Of a stretch of DNA of 59,004 bases, positions 27,423 through 35,837 are shown piece after piece (the stretch's first letter is position 1; every line of letters begins with the position of its first letter). The position numbers and the translations under genes were made by a program. Source of the DNA: Actinomycetales bacterium. GTDB taxonomy: Bacteria; Actinomycetota; Actinomycetes; S36-B12. The notes under the pieces were generated by a model. The model was not told the DNA's origin. It searched no databases and worked only from the letters and a program-made list of their open reading frames with translations. The stretch is taken from positions 1-59,004 of the forward strand of contig JAGWXF010000021.1 in assembly GCA_018970025.1 (NCBI GenBank), in the 5' to 3' direction.

Positions 27423-27494
27423 ACGCCGAACCCTAGTCAGTCGGCGTCTGCTGAGGAATCAATCAGGCGGCCGGAATCGCTCGCCCGGCCACGG

Positions 27495-27854
27495 CTAGGC
27501 ATCGAGGTGATGCGCGGCGCGCTCGCCGATGTCAGGGACCGTGATCTCGTCCTGGGATGCGCGTGCGACCACGTAGATCGCGTCCTCGAGGAACTTCACC
27601 GTGAAGTACCCGCCCGGGGCCACGTACGTCCCGGCGTCGCCCGCCTGCAGCACGACCCCGTCCACGTCGATCCTGCCGTCGACCACGTAGGTCACGCAGC
27701 CCTTGCTGTAGCCGTGCGCCGGCACGACGTCCCCCTGTCGTCCGTGCACGATGGTGAGCATGGCCCCGTCCGTTCGCAGCCGCGTGACGGTCGACCCGAG
27801 GACGTTCTTCTCCCAGGCCATGTCGCTGGCCCGCTTCACCGTGAAGCCGCTCAT
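27495..27854 (-). CDS. Small cupin-fold protein
   Basis: 119 residues. The central VVPAHGYSKGCVTYVVDGRIDVDGVVLQAGDAGTYVAPG follows the double-stranded beta-helix pattern of cupins (G-x(n)-V-x-G and a later G-D-x-x-P-like turn). Only one His is visible in the usual metal motif, so a catalytic metal site is doubtful. GAGGGG lies six bases before ATG 27854. It is 45 bases downstream of the glyoxalase-like gene on the same strand, so the two may form a small operon. The function is unknown. Confidence 0.65.
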   Translation of the reverse strand: MSGFTVKRASDMAWEKNVLGSTVTRLRTDGAMLTIVHGRQGDVVPAHGYSKGCVTYVVDGRIDVDGVVLQAGDAGTYVAPGGYFTVKFLEDAIYVVARASQDEITVPDIGERAAHHLDA

Positions 27855-27899
27855 GCGATCCCCTCATCCCCGGCTCGCGGCCGGTGCGTCCCTGTGCGC

Positions 27900-28535
27900 C
27901 TAGTCGATCCGGATGCTGCCGCCTGACGTGGAGAACCACACCGCCACGACTCCCGGCTCATCGGCGTCCACCCAGCTGATCTCGATGTCGTCCAGCGGGC
28001 GGTCGATCGACGCCTGCAGCCAATCGGCGATGGTCGTGGCGTCGCCGGCGAACTCGATGCGCTCGATGCGCACCTCGCCGGCACCGCGAGAGGGATGCTC
28101 TGCTGCGGGGGTATCCCACTCGATGAAGAACGGCAGCGATGGATCCTCGATGAGGTCCAGGACTCCGAGCTGCCGCCAGTTGAGCTGCCTGCCGTCCGGG
28201 CGGATCCGGTGCGCGGGGACGGCCGTCCGGCCCAGCCGGGCCTCCAGGGGGGAGATGTCATCGACGGCGACCACCCAGCCGAGCCATCCGCCGCCCTCCT
28301 CGGCGCGCTGCGATACGGCCCTGCGAAAGGGTGCCTTCTCCGCTGACGGATGGTCCAGGGCCGAGACGACCTCGACGTAGCACCCTCCGGCCAGCGGCAG
28401 GATGAAGTTCCGGGTGCCGAACTGCGGGTGCCTGCCCCCATCGGAGAAGGCCGCGCCGAGGTCGGACCCGATGCGCTGGACGACGTCGCCGAGCTCCCCG
28501 GGAGTGCAGGCGTACGAGATGTGGTCAAGCCGCAT
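27900..28535 (-). CDS. Glyoxalase-like (VOC) domain protein
   Basis: About 211 residues. MRLDHISYA at the start, a repeated beta-alpha-beta-beta-beta pattern, GTRNFILPLAGGCYVEVVS and PFFIEWD are typical of glyoxalase-like VOC proteins of the PF13468 type. The two VOC half-modules are at about 1-115 and 120-211. The start at 28535 fits the family better than 28568. Together with the cupin gene behind it, it forms a probable two-gene unit. Substrate and metal are unknown. Confidence 0.72.
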   Translation of the reverse strand: MRLDHISYACTPGELGDVVQRIGSDLGAAFSDGGRHPQFGTRNFILPLAGGCYVEVVSALDHPSAEKAPFRRAVSQRAEEGGGWLGWVVAVDDISPLEARLGRTAVPAHRIRPDGRQLNWRQLGVLDLIEDPSLPFFIEWDTPAAEHPSRGAGEVRIERIEFAGDATTIADWLQASIDRPLDDIEISWVDADEPGVVAVWFSTSGGSIRID

Positions 28536-28608
28536 GGGGGCATCCTGCCAATGGGCAGTTTCCGGCACTCAAGGACCCCCGGTCCTGTGATGTGGCAGGC
28601 TCCGATCC

Positions 28609-29718
28609 ATGTCCCAGCAATCCGCGGCGCCGGCTCTGGACCGCCGCAAGTCCATCATCCTCGGGGTCGTGGGCCTGGCCGTCATCGTCGTGATCTTCTG
28701 GAAGGTCATCCCGCAGATCGGCAGCTACTCCCAGGCATGGGACGCGCTCCAGGGCATGGGCTGGGCAGCGATGGCGGGCGTCGTGCTGACGGTCGTCGTC
28801 TACCTGACCTCGTACGGATTCCCCTTCATGGCTGCCACGCCTGGCCTGCGGTACTGGCCGTCTCAGCAGGTGAACCAGGCTGCGTTCGCGATCAGCAACG
28901 GGGTGCCCGCCGGGGGAGCGCTCGGCCTGGCCGTGCAGTTCGGGATGCTGACCTCGCACGGGATCCCGGCAGCGGCGGCGACCTCGGCGATCACCGCGGT
29001 GGGCATCTGGAGCACCTTCGTCAGCCTCGGCTTCCCGATCCTGGGAGTCGCTGCCCTGTCGGTCTCAGGGCAGAGCGGGCCGTCGCATGCGGGCACGGCC
29101 GTCATCGGCGTCGCCATCCTGGTCGCTGCCGTCCTGGTCTTCGTGCTGGTCATGCGCTCGCAGCCGCTGGCCGAGCGGCTGGGGAGCCTGGGCAACCGGC
29201 TGGCGCGGCCCCTGGGCCGGCGCTTCCGCAGGATTCGCGACGTGGACCTTGTCAAGCCGCTGACGGCCTTCCGGACGAGCATGTACGACCTGCTGCGCCG
29301 TCGGTGGGCCGCGATCACGGTGGCCCAGGTCGCGGTATCGGCAACCCAGTTCCTCATCCTCTATGTCGCCCTGCGCGGCATAGAGGGCTGGGACACGGCC
29401 GGCAGCTCGATCCTGGTGGTCTTCGCGGCCTTCGCGATCAGCCAGCTCGGCCTGATGGTGCCGATCACCCCCGGCGGACTGGGAACCGTCGACGCGATCA
29501 TGATCGGCCTGCTCACCAGCTTCGGCGTCGACTCCGGTAACGCCACCGCAGCCGATCTGGTCTGGCGAGCGTCGTCCTATGTGCCTCAGATCGTCATCGG
29601 CATCCTCGCCCTGGTCTCCTGGTATCGAAGCGCGGGGCGGATGCTCGCGTCGGCTGGCAGGGGCAGCGCCGCGGCCCCGGGCGGCGCGGGGTCGGGCTCG
29701 GCTGCGTCGGTGGCATAG
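28609..29718 (+). CDS. YbhN/lysylphosphatidylglycerol synthase-type membrane protein
   Basis: 369 residues with about eight membrane helices. ISNGVPAGGALGLAVQFGML and the C-terminal LGLMVPITPGGLGTVDAIMIGLL are the two conserved stretches of the UPF0104/YbhN family (the integral-membrane part of MprF-like proteins). No aminoacyltransferase domain is attached. Related proteins have been linked to lipid translocation; the role here is open. Divergent from the glyoxalase-like gene with a 73-base gap. Confidence 0.82.
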   Translation: MSQQSAAPALDRRKSIILGVVGLAVIVVIFWKVIPQIGSYSQAWDALQGMGWAAMAGVVLTVVVYLTSYGFPFMAATPGLRYWPSQQVNQAAFAISNGVPAGGALGLAVQFGMLTSHGIPAAAATSAITAVGIWSTFVSLGFPILGVAALSVSGQSGPSHAGTAVIGVAILVAAVLVFVLVMRSQPLAERLGSLGNRLARPLGRRFRRIRDVDLVKPLTAFRTSMYDLLRRRWAAITVAQVAVSATQFLILYVALRGIEGWDTAGSSILVVFAAFAISQLGLMVPITPGGLGTVDAIMIGLLTSFGVDSGNATAADLVWRASSYVPQIVIGILALVSWYRSAGRMLASAGRGSAAAPGGAGSGSAASVA

Positions 29719-29872
29719 CCCGGTCGGCGTGTCACCGGGGCTCCGGCGCCCCGGTGCCCTATCGTCGGCTCACCCGGTCGTCGCGGGAGGGGAAGCCTTC
29801 GGCGGCCGGGCTTTCATGTGTCTGTCCGGTACGCGCTCGGCCGCGGTCCGGCACCGCGCCTAGGCTTGCGCG

Positions 29873-30706
29873 GTGCACGTTCCCGATCCTGCGGCTGCTG
29901 GCATCGCACCAGACCGTCGGCCGGGCCTGCGAGCAGTCCCGCGCCCCTGGCGCCGATTCGTCGCCATCGGCGACAGCTTCACCGAGGGGCTCATGGACGA
30001 CGTGGGTCCAGATGGCCGCCATCGCGGCTGGGCTGACCGCGTGGCCGATCGCCTGGCCGAGCGCGTCCCCGACTTCGCCTATGCGAACCTCGCCATCCGC
30101 GGGCGACTCGTCGCCCAGGTCTGGCGCGAGCAGGTGCCTGCGGCCAGGGACATGCAGCCCGACCTGGTCTCCTTCGCCGCCGGGGTCAATGACTCGCTGC
30201 GCCGCGGATTCGACCTCGATGCATCCTGCACGGCGGTGGAGGCCGGCGTGCGCGAACTGCGCGGCTGCGGTGCTGATGTGCTGCTGTTCGCGTTCGGTGA
30301 CCCGGCACGCCGATCCTCGATCATGGGAACGGTTCGCGAGCGCATCAGCGCGTACAACCGGGCCATCAGGGCGATTGCCGAGCACCATGGCTGCTACCTG
30401 GTCGACTTCTGGGATGTCGCGGTCTTCGACGAGGACGCCTACTGGGACGAGGACCGGCTGCACCTGTCACCCCTGGGCCATGCGCTGGCCGCATCCTGCG
30501 CGCTGCAGGCGCTGGGGATCGGCGATGACTCGTGGCGCACGCCGCATCCCATCGATCCAGTGCCGCTGTCCGCCCGCGCGCGGTCGAACGCCAGATGGGC
30601 GCGCTCGTATCTCGCGCCCTGGGTCGTCCGCAGGATCCAGGGCCGATCATCGGGCGATGACATCGTCGCGAAGCAGCCGCAGCCACGGCCCTGGCCTGCG
30701 CGCTGA
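29873..30706 (+). CDS. SGNH/GDSL-family hydrolase
   Basis: 277 residues. The four blocks of the family are visible: FVAIGDSFTEG (nucleophile Ser), NLAIRGR, AAGVNDSLR and the C-terminal DRLHLSPLGHALA with the catalytic Asp and His. These are esterases or lipases with a flavodoxin-like fold. No signal peptide, so probably intracellular. GTG 29873 is the likeliest start. The 153 bases before it contain no gene. Confidence 0.88.
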   Translation: MHVPDPAAAGIAPDRRPGLRAVPRPWRRFVAIGDSFTEGLMDDVGPDGRHRGWADRVADRLAERVPDFAYANLAIRGRLVAQVWREQVPAARDMQPDLVSFAAGVNDSLRRGFDLDASCTAVEAGVRELRGCGADVLLFAFGDPARRSSIMGTVRERISAYNRAIRAIAEHHGCYLVDFWDVAVFDEDAYWDEDRLHLSPLGHALAASCALQALGIGDDSWRTPHPIDPVPLSARARSNARWARSYLAPWVVRRIQGRSSGDDIVAKQPQPRPWPAR

Positions 30707-30731
30707 CGCCGGCGTCATGCCGACTGCTGTC

Positions 30732-30741
30732 TGACCGGTCA
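30732..30741. promoter_or_regulatory. Palindrome TGACCGGTCA upstream of the Gre-like gene
   Basis: A perfect 10-bp palindrome 91 bases before ATG 30833, identical to those at 15454-15463 and 17372-17381. All three are in gaps upstream of regulatory genes, which suggests a shared binding protein. Confidence 0.4.
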
Positions 30742-30832
30742 ACGCAGGACGCGAGCGGCGTCAGTTGCTTTACTGCTGCAGGTCAGCGACAGGAGCGCGG
30801 CCGCGGTCGCGCCGACGCAGGATGGGAGCCCC

Positions 30833-31321
30833 ATGTCAGCGAGGGCACAGCAGGTGGTCAGGCCGGGGGAGCGCGATGGTCGCCCTCAGCTGACGGCTGA
30901 TGGCAGGAGGCTGCTGCAGGAGCGCCTCGCCCAGCTTCGCCAGGAGCGGCTGACCGAGCTCCGCCCGCTGCTCGCGGAGCAGGAGCGCGATGAGCGCATC
31001 GTGGCGGACTTCGAGCGGCTGATGGCGCAGGCCGATGAGATCGAGGCCCTTGTCGCGAGCGCGGACGTGATCGATGACGATCCGGCGGCCCACGACGGCC
31101 GCGTCGATCTGGGCATGCGCGTCCAGGTTCGGATCTTCGGCGAGGAGACGTGGATCCGGCCAGTGCATCCGCAGGAGGCCTTCCTGGACGAGGAGCGGGT
31201 CTCGGCAGCCTCGCCGATCGCCATCGCGCTGATGGGCGCGCGAGCCGGGCACACGGTGTGGGTCGACTCCCCGACCGGCGCCTGGCCGTGCGAGGTGCTG
31301 GCGGTCGCGCCTGCGGGCTGA
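30833..31321 (+). CDS. GreA/GreB-like transcription factor
   Basis: 162 residues. The N-terminal half is a long coiled coil (LTADGRRLLQERLAQLRQERL through DERIVADFERLMAQADEIEALV), and the C-terminal half is a FKBP-like domain (VDLGMRVQVRIFGEETWIRPV, VSAASPIAIALMGARAGHTVWVDSP). This is the Gre-factor layout. True GreA factors enter the RNA polymerase secondary channel and stimulate transcript cleavage through two acidic tip residues; here the tip reads LLAEQERDERIV, rich in acids but not the canonical pattern, so it may be a paralog with a different effect. Confidence 0.78.
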   Translation: MSARAQQVVRPGERDGRPQLTADGRRLLQERLAQLRQERLTELRPLLAEQERDERIVADFERLMAQADEIEALVASADVIDDDPAAHDGRVDLGMRVQVRIFGEETWIRPVHPQEAFLDEERVSAASPIAIALMGARAGHTVWVDSPTGAWPCEVLAVAPAG

Positions 31322-31422
31322 TCGACCAGGTTGATGTCCCCAGTGCTGGTCCGTCCTGGATGCGCTCCACAGGGGCTCGATCGATAGTGCCGTGATGCCG
31401 GGCGCCTGGCCAGGGTGGCGTC

Positions 31423-32730
31423 ATGTCGAACCCCCTGCAGACCCATCCCGTGGCTGGTGGCGGCTCATGCGTCGCACCCGCTTGCGACGGCTCGACGCCA
31501 GACGAGCCTGACTTCCGCCTGAGCGGCCCCGATGCGGTGATCGCATCGATCCCGTACCTGATCGGCTTCCATCCGCAGGACAGCGTGGTGGTCGTCTGGC
31601 TGAGGAATCATCGTGCCGCGCTCACCCAGCGGGTCGACGTACCGTCACGCGAATGCGATATCGACGCCGAGGCCGCCGCGACGGTCGCCATGGCGCGACC
31701 TGCGGCAGCCGACTCCGCCGTGATCCTGATCTTCGGTCAGGATCCCTGGGAGCTCCCAGGGTCCAGCGATGCCGGCCAGGGCCTGCGGGGAGAAGCTGAT
31801 GCGGTGACCAGCCCATTGCCGGCGGACGGCTGGCGGGAGGACATCGCCAGTGCGCTCCAGGCGTGCCTGGAGCGCGAGCGCGTCGCCTGCCTGGACATCC
31901 TGCACGTCTTCGAGGATCGGTGGTGGAGCTACCTCTGCCAGGACGGCTGCTGCCCGAGGGTCGGTCGTCGGCTCGACCCGCAGGTCCAAGCCGAGGTTGC
32001 CTCGTGGCTGGGCAGCACCGGCAGCCCGCCGGCCCCATCACGGCAGGCCGTCGTCGCCGATCTCGATGCTGATCAGCAGGCGCGCGCCATCGTGCAGCCG
32101 GAGGTCGAGCGGATCGTCGCAGCCCTCACGGCGCGGCTGGCCGGTGCCGCATCACCGGCAGCCGAACTTGAGCAGTGGCGCAGCGAGCAGATTCGCGACC
32201 TGCTGCCGGTCTTCTCCGACTCCCAGCAGGAGCCACGCTCGCAGCCGGCATCGCATGCGAACCAGGACGATGCCAAGCCGGCCGATGACAAGCCGGCCGA
32301 TGACAAGACGTCCGATGACAAGACGTCCGATGACAAGACGGCCGATGACAAGCCGGCCGATCAGCAACGAGCCGGCCAACTGCTGGTCGCGCTCGCGGAT
32401 ATTCGGGTGCGCGACACCCTGCTGTGGCACCTGGCCGCGTCGACCGACCCGCGCAGGTCCCTGTCCGCGATGCTCGGCGTCCTGCGGGCTGCCGGCCCGG
32501 GGCACATCGCGCCGATCGCCACGTGCACGGCGATCGCTGCCTGGCTCACCGGAGACGGGGTCCGAGCATCAGCGGCCGCCCAGCGGGCCTTGGCCGATGA
32601 CGGCGAGTACGTCCTCGGTGTCCTCGTAGCGAGGTCCCTCGCCGCTGGCCTGGCACCAGCAGCCTGGCGCGAGGTGATGAGGCAGGTCACGCTCGAGGAG
32701 TGCCGGACCGGGCGCGCCCTCGCGGAGTGA
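31423..32730 (+). CDS. DUF4192 family protein with internal DDK repeats
   Basis: 435 residues. FRLSGPDAVIASIPYLIGFHPQDSVVVVWL and the cysteine-bearing LHVFEDRWWSYLCQDGCCP are characteristic of DUF4192, an actinobacterial family of unknown function commonly found not far from the primary sigma gene. Between the two domains (residues about 281-313) lies a run of five-residue repeats of the type ADDKP/SDDKT, encoded by a 15-bp tandem repeat (about 32266-32355). The repeat is probably a flexible charged linker. A 101-base gap separates it from the Gre-like gene. Confidence 0.85.
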   Translation: MSNPLQTHPVAGGGSCVAPACDGSTPDEPDFRLSGPDAVIASIPYLIGFHPQDSVVVVWLRNHRAALTQRVDVPSRECDIDAEAAATVAMARPAAADSAVILIFGQDPWELPGSSDAGQGLRGEADAVTSPLPADGWREDIASALQACLERERVACLDILHVFEDRWWSYLCQDGCCPRVGRRLDPQVQAEVASWLGSTGSPPAPSRQAVVADLDADQQARAIVQPEVERIVAALTARLAGAASPAAELEQWRSEQIRDLLPVFSDSQQEPRSQPASHANQDDAKPADDKPADDKTSDDKTSDDKTADDKPADQQRAGQLLVALADIRVRDTLLWHLAASTDPRRSLSAMLGVLRAAGPGHIAPIATCTAIAAWLTGDGVRASAAAQRALADDGEYVLGVLVARSLAAGLAPAAWREVMRQVTLEECRTGRALAE

Positions 32731-32760
32731 CCCCGATGCGCCGGACGTGCATCGACCTCG

Positions 32761-32766
32761 TATGAT
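32761..32766 (+). promoter_or_regulatory. Likely -10 element of the metY leader promoter
   Basis: TATGAT (one mismatch to TATAAT) ends about 10 bases before the riboswitch begins at 32776, so transcription probably starts near 32773. No good -35 hexamer is seen at 17 bases. Confidence 0.45.
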
Positions 32767-32775
32767 CCTTGCCCA

Positions 32776-32898
32776 GGTCAAGAGTTCCAGTGCTGAGCCC
32801 CGGCTAGCTGGACGGCAACCCTCCACCGCGGTGGGGTGCTCCGGGTGAAGACCAGGCCCCTTGCGGGCAAGCGCGGGTCTTGCGCAGGGCAAGACCCC
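32776..32898 (+). ncRNA. SAM-IV riboswitch with downstream alternative hairpins
   Basis: The aptamer core 32776-32853 carries the strings I know from SAM-IV aptamers of actinobacteria: GGTCAAGAGTTCCAG, the GCCCCGGCT bulge region, GGCAACCCTCCACCGCGG, GTGGGGTGCTCCGGGTGA and a closing GACC that can pair with GGTC at 32776-32779. It binds S-adenosylmethionine and lies upstream of metY and metX, as expected for feedback control. After the core, GGGTCTTGC (32875-32883) can pair perfectly with GCAAGACCC (32889-32897); its CTTGC can instead pair with GCAAG (32867-32871). These exclusive hairpins are a plausible switch, but no T-run follows. The 3' boundary is approximate. Confidence 0.85.
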
Positions 32899-32984
32899 GA
32901 ATGAGTGAGACGAGGTCGCCTGATGCGTTGTTGTTGTCGAATGAAGCGGGGCTGAGCGCGCGCGCCGAGGGCGCGCATGATTCG

Positions 32985-32996
32985 TCCCGATCGGGA
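32985..32996. repeat. 12-bp palindrome in the metY leader
   Basis: TCCCGATCGGGA is a perfect palindrome between the riboswitch and metY. A GC-only hairpin (about 32956-32976) lies just upstream. Either may act as an RNA stem or as a protein site. Confidence 0.35.
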
Positions 32997-33102
32997 GCCA
33001 TCCCGGTCGCAGGCCGCAGGAGCGGCCAATGTCAGTTCCCGAGGCACGTATCAGTGTGTCCGTCGGGTGCCGACGTCGGCTCGCGATCCGAAGGCCCGTT
33101 AA

Positions 33103-33228
33103 GGCATGCGAATCACGATCGGAATGCCCGTCGGGGCATTCGAATCACGATCGGAATGCCTACCCACCCACATGCACGACCATCCGAATGCACACCTATC
33201 CGAATACGTACCCATCCGAATGCGGACC
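33103..33228 (+). repeat. Repeat array in the metY 5' leader
   Basis: Two 26-base units (33103-33128 and 33135-33160) share the 20-bp sequence CGAATCACGATCGGAATGCC; in each the arms GGCAT(G/T)C and GAATGCC can form a hairpin around a 12-base loop. They are followed by three 16-bp tandem units starting at 33181, 33197 and 33213 with the core ATCCGAA(T/A)(G/A)C. The unit ends GAATGC recur throughout, and CGAATGC of the later units can pair with GCATTCG of the second hairpin. Nothing else occupies this part of the roughly 350-base stretch between the riboswitch and metY. Confidence 0.6.
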
Positions 33229-33250
33229 CACGTCAGCGAAAGGCACGATC

Positions 33251-34564
33251 ATGAGCAGCAGCTGGTCATTTGAGACGAAGCAGATCCATGCCGGACAGTC
33301 GCCCGACAGCGCGACGAATGCGCGTGCACTGCCGATCTACCAGACCACGTCCTACACCTTCAATGACACGAACCATGCCGCCAGCCTGTTCGCCCTGAAG
33401 GAGTTCGGGAACATCTACACCCGGATCATGAACCCGACCACGGCGGTCATCGAGGACCGGATCACGGCCCTCGAGGGAGGCGTCGGCGGGCTGCTCGTCG
33501 CCAGCGGGCAGGCAGCCGAGACCCTGGCAATCCTGAACGTCGCCGAGGCCGGCGACCACCTTGTCTCCAGCCCCTCGCTCTACGGCGGTACCTACAACCT
33601 GTTCCACTACACCCTGCCGAAGATGGGCATCGAGGTGAGCTTCGTCGAGGATCCGGACAGCCTGGACTCCTGGCGGGCAGCCGTGCGGCCGAACACGAAG
33701 GCGTTCTTCGGGGAGACCATCTCCAACCCGAAGAACGACATCCTCGATATCGAGGGAGTGGCCGGCGTCGCGCACGAGGTCGGAGTCCCGCTGATCGTCG
33801 ACAACACGATCGCAACCCCGTACCTCATCCGTCCCCTGGAGTGGGGAGCCGACGTCGTCGTCCACTCGGCCACCAAGTACATCGGCGGGCACGGCACGGC
33901 GATCGCCGGCGTCATCGTCGACGGTGGATCGTTCGACTACGCGCAGTACCCCGATCGCTTCCCCAACTACAACCAGCCTGACCAGAGCTATCACGGCCTG
34001 GTCTACGCCCGGGATCTCGGTGTCGGCTCCTTCCTCGGCGCCAACCTGGCATTCATCCTGAAGGCGCGCGTCCAGCTCCTGCGCGACATCGGAGCTTCGG
34101 CCTCGCCCTTCAATGCGTTTCTGCTGTCGCAGGGCCTGGAGACGCTGTCGCTGCGGATGGAGCGGCATGTGCAGAACGCGCACGCGGTCGCGACCTGGCT
34201 GCAGGGGCGCCCGGAGGTGCTCTCGGTCAACTACGCATCGCTGCCGACCAGCCCATGGCACCACCTCGCCCAGAAGTACGCTCCCAAGGGCAGTGGCGCA
34301 GTCCTGGCATTCGAGATCGACGGTGGCATCGAGGCCGGCAAGCGATTCGTCGAGGGGCTCGAGCTGCACAGCCACGTCGCGAACATCGGCGACGTTCGCA
34401 GCCTGGTGATCCACCCCGCGTCGACGACGCATTCCCAGCTGACGCCCGAGGAGCAGGTGGCCGCGGGAGTCACGCCGGGGCTTGTTCGCCTCGCCGTGGG
34501 CATCGAGAACATCAACGACATCCTCGCCGACCTCGAGGCTGGTTTCCGGGCCGCGAAGTCCTAG
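33251..34564 (+). CDS. metY: O-acetylhomoserine sulfhydrylase
   Basis: 437 residues of the Cys/Met-metabolism PLP enzyme family. ETKQIHAGQSPD at the start, YTRIMNPTTAV, SLYGGTYNLF, VDNTIATPYL and the PLP-binding Lys209 in HSATKYIGGHG are diagnostic of MetY. It makes homocysteine from O-acetylhomoserine and sulfide. Length and motifs are normal. A SAM-IV riboswitch and a repeat-rich leader precede it; metX follows after 13 bases, so the two steps of homoserine acetylation and sulfhydrylation are one unit repressed when SAM is plentiful. Confidence 0.95.
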   Translation: MSSSWSFETKQIHAGQSPDSATNARALPIYQTTSYTFNDTNHAASLFALKEFGNIYTRIMNPTTAVIEDRITALEGGVGGLLVASGQAAETLAILNVAEAGDHLVSSPSLYGGTYNLFHYTLPKMGIEVSFVEDPDSLDSWRAAVRPNTKAFFGETISNPKNDILDIEGVAGVAHEVGVPLIVDNTIATPYLIRPLEWGADVVVHSATKYIGGHGTAIAGVIVDGGSFDYAQYPDRFPNYNQPDQSYHGLVYARDLGVGSFLGANLAFILKARVQLLRDIGASASPFNAFLLSQGLETLSLRMERHVQNAHAVATWLQGRPEVLSVNYASLPTSPWHHLAQKYAPKGSGAVLAFEIDGGIEAGKRFVEGLELHSHVANIGDVRSLVIHPASTTHSQLTPEEQVAAGVTPGLVRLAVGIENINDILADLEAGFRAAKS

Positions 34565-34577
34565 GCACACGGCTCAC

Positions 34578-35768
34578 GTGCCCCGTCCCTACGGCCCACT
34601 GGACTACCACGGTCCCCCTCCCGCCAGCGCTGCCTGGCGGGAGGGGGACCATCCAGGCGGCCGGCAGTTCGTCGATATCGGTCCGCTGGTCACGGAGAGC
34701 GGGTGTCTCCTGCCCGCCGTGCGCGTGGCGTATCAGACCTGGGGGCGCCTCGATGCCGCGGGCTCGAATGCCGTCTATATCTGCCACGCGCTGACCGGAG
34801 ACTCCCATGTGACCGGCCCAGCCGGCCCCGGTCATATGACGGCTGGGTGGTGGGACGGACTGGTCGGCCCTGGTCGGGCCATCGACACCGATGACTGGTT
34901 CGTCGCATGCGCGAATGTCCTGGGCGGATGCCAGGGCACCACTGGCCCCTCCAGTATCGCCCCGGATGGTCGACCCTGGGGAAGCAGATTCCCCGCCATC
35001 ACCGTCCGAGACATGGTCGAGGTCGAACGGGCGTTCACCGCGGCCATCGGGGTCTCCTCGTGGGCGCTCATGCTCGGCCCCTCCCTGGGCGGCATGCGCG
35101 TGCTGGAGTGGCTGGTCGCCTATCCCGAACTCGTGCGCAGCGGCCTGGTGCTCGGCACGACCGCCGCGGTCAGTGCCGACCAGATCGGCACCCATGCCAC
35201 GCAGCTGGAGGCTATCTACGCCGACCCGAACTTCAAGGACGGGGACTACTACGACGAACCCGATGGCCAGGGCCCGCACCGCGGGATGGGCATCGCCCGC
35301 CGGATCGCCCACCTGACCTACCGAAGCGAGGGAGAGCTGCGCCACCGATTCGATCGCCGGATGCAGGGCGGGCAGGATCCGGGCAAATTCGAGGGCGGCC
35401 GACGTCTGGGTCGGTTCGAGGTGGAGTCCTACCTGGACCACCACGCTGACAAGCTCGCCCGCAGATTCGACGCCAACACCTACGTCGCGCTCACCAACGC
35501 CATGACGCTGTTCGACCTCGGCCTCGGCAGGGGCGGAGTCGACCAGGCGCTGGCCTCGATAACGGCGCCCCTCACGGTGGTCGGGATCGACTCCGATCGG
35601 CTCTTCCCCGTCTACCAGCAGCGGCATATCGCGAGCCTGGCCCCGGGCGCCGGCGACCTGCACATCGTCCATTCCGACTACGGCCACGACGGCTTCCTCG
35701 TCGAGGATGACCAGGTCGCTGAGTACGTCAGGCTCGCGGTCGCACGCATCCCCCCGTCCGAGGCCTAG
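34578..35768 (+). CDS. metX: Homoserine O-acetyltransferase
   Basis: About 396 residues of alpha/beta-hydrolase fold. ICHALTGDSHVTG, the nucleophile elbow GPSLGGMRVLEW (Ser169), VGIDSDRLFP and YGHDGFLVE give the Ser-Asp-His triad in MetX order. It transfers an acetyl group from acetyl-CoA to homoserine, supplying MetY. The open frame begins at 34482 inside metY; GTG 34578 gives the family N-terminus YGPLDYHGP and a 13-base gap. The elbow is usually GGSMGG, here GPSLGG, which keeps the Ser. Confidence 0.94.
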   Translation: MPRPYGPLDYHGPPPASAAWREGDHPGGRQFVDIGPLVTESGCLLPAVRVAYQTWGRLDAAGSNAVYICHALTGDSHVTGPAGPGHMTAGWWDGLVGPGRAIDTDDWFVACANVLGGCQGTTGPSSIAPDGRPWGSRFPAITVRDMVEVERAFTAAIGVSSWALMLGPSLGGMRVLEWLVAYPELVRSGLVLGTTAAVSADQIGTHATQLEAIYADPNFKDGDYYDEPDGQGPHRGMGIARRIAHLTYRSEGELRHRFDRRMQGGQDPGKFEGGRRLGRFEVESYLDHHADKLARRFDANTYVALTNAMTLFDLGLGRGGVDQALASITAPLTVVGIDSDRLFPVYQQRHIASLAPGAGDLHIVHSDYGHDGFLVEDDQVAEYVRLAVARIPPSEA

Positions 35769-35837
35769 CCCGGCTGTTATCCACAGGCGGGCAAGGCGTC
35801 ATTCCATCCGGGCGCAGGGCGCTCGTAGCCTGTCGTG

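Noticed and set aside
33103..33228. CRISPR array
   Set aside because: The repeat units differ in length (26 and 16 bases), spacers are too short, and no cas genes are nearby.
32880..33254. Possible leader peptide gene between the SAM riboswitch and metY
   Set aside because: The frame shows no ribosome binding site and no methionine-rich or conserved peptide, and the repeats are in two frames, so an RNA or DNA element is more likely.
33266..34570. 434-codon reverse frame opposite metY
   Set aside because: Antisense shadow of a well-supported enzyme gene, with no family motif and no ribosome binding site.
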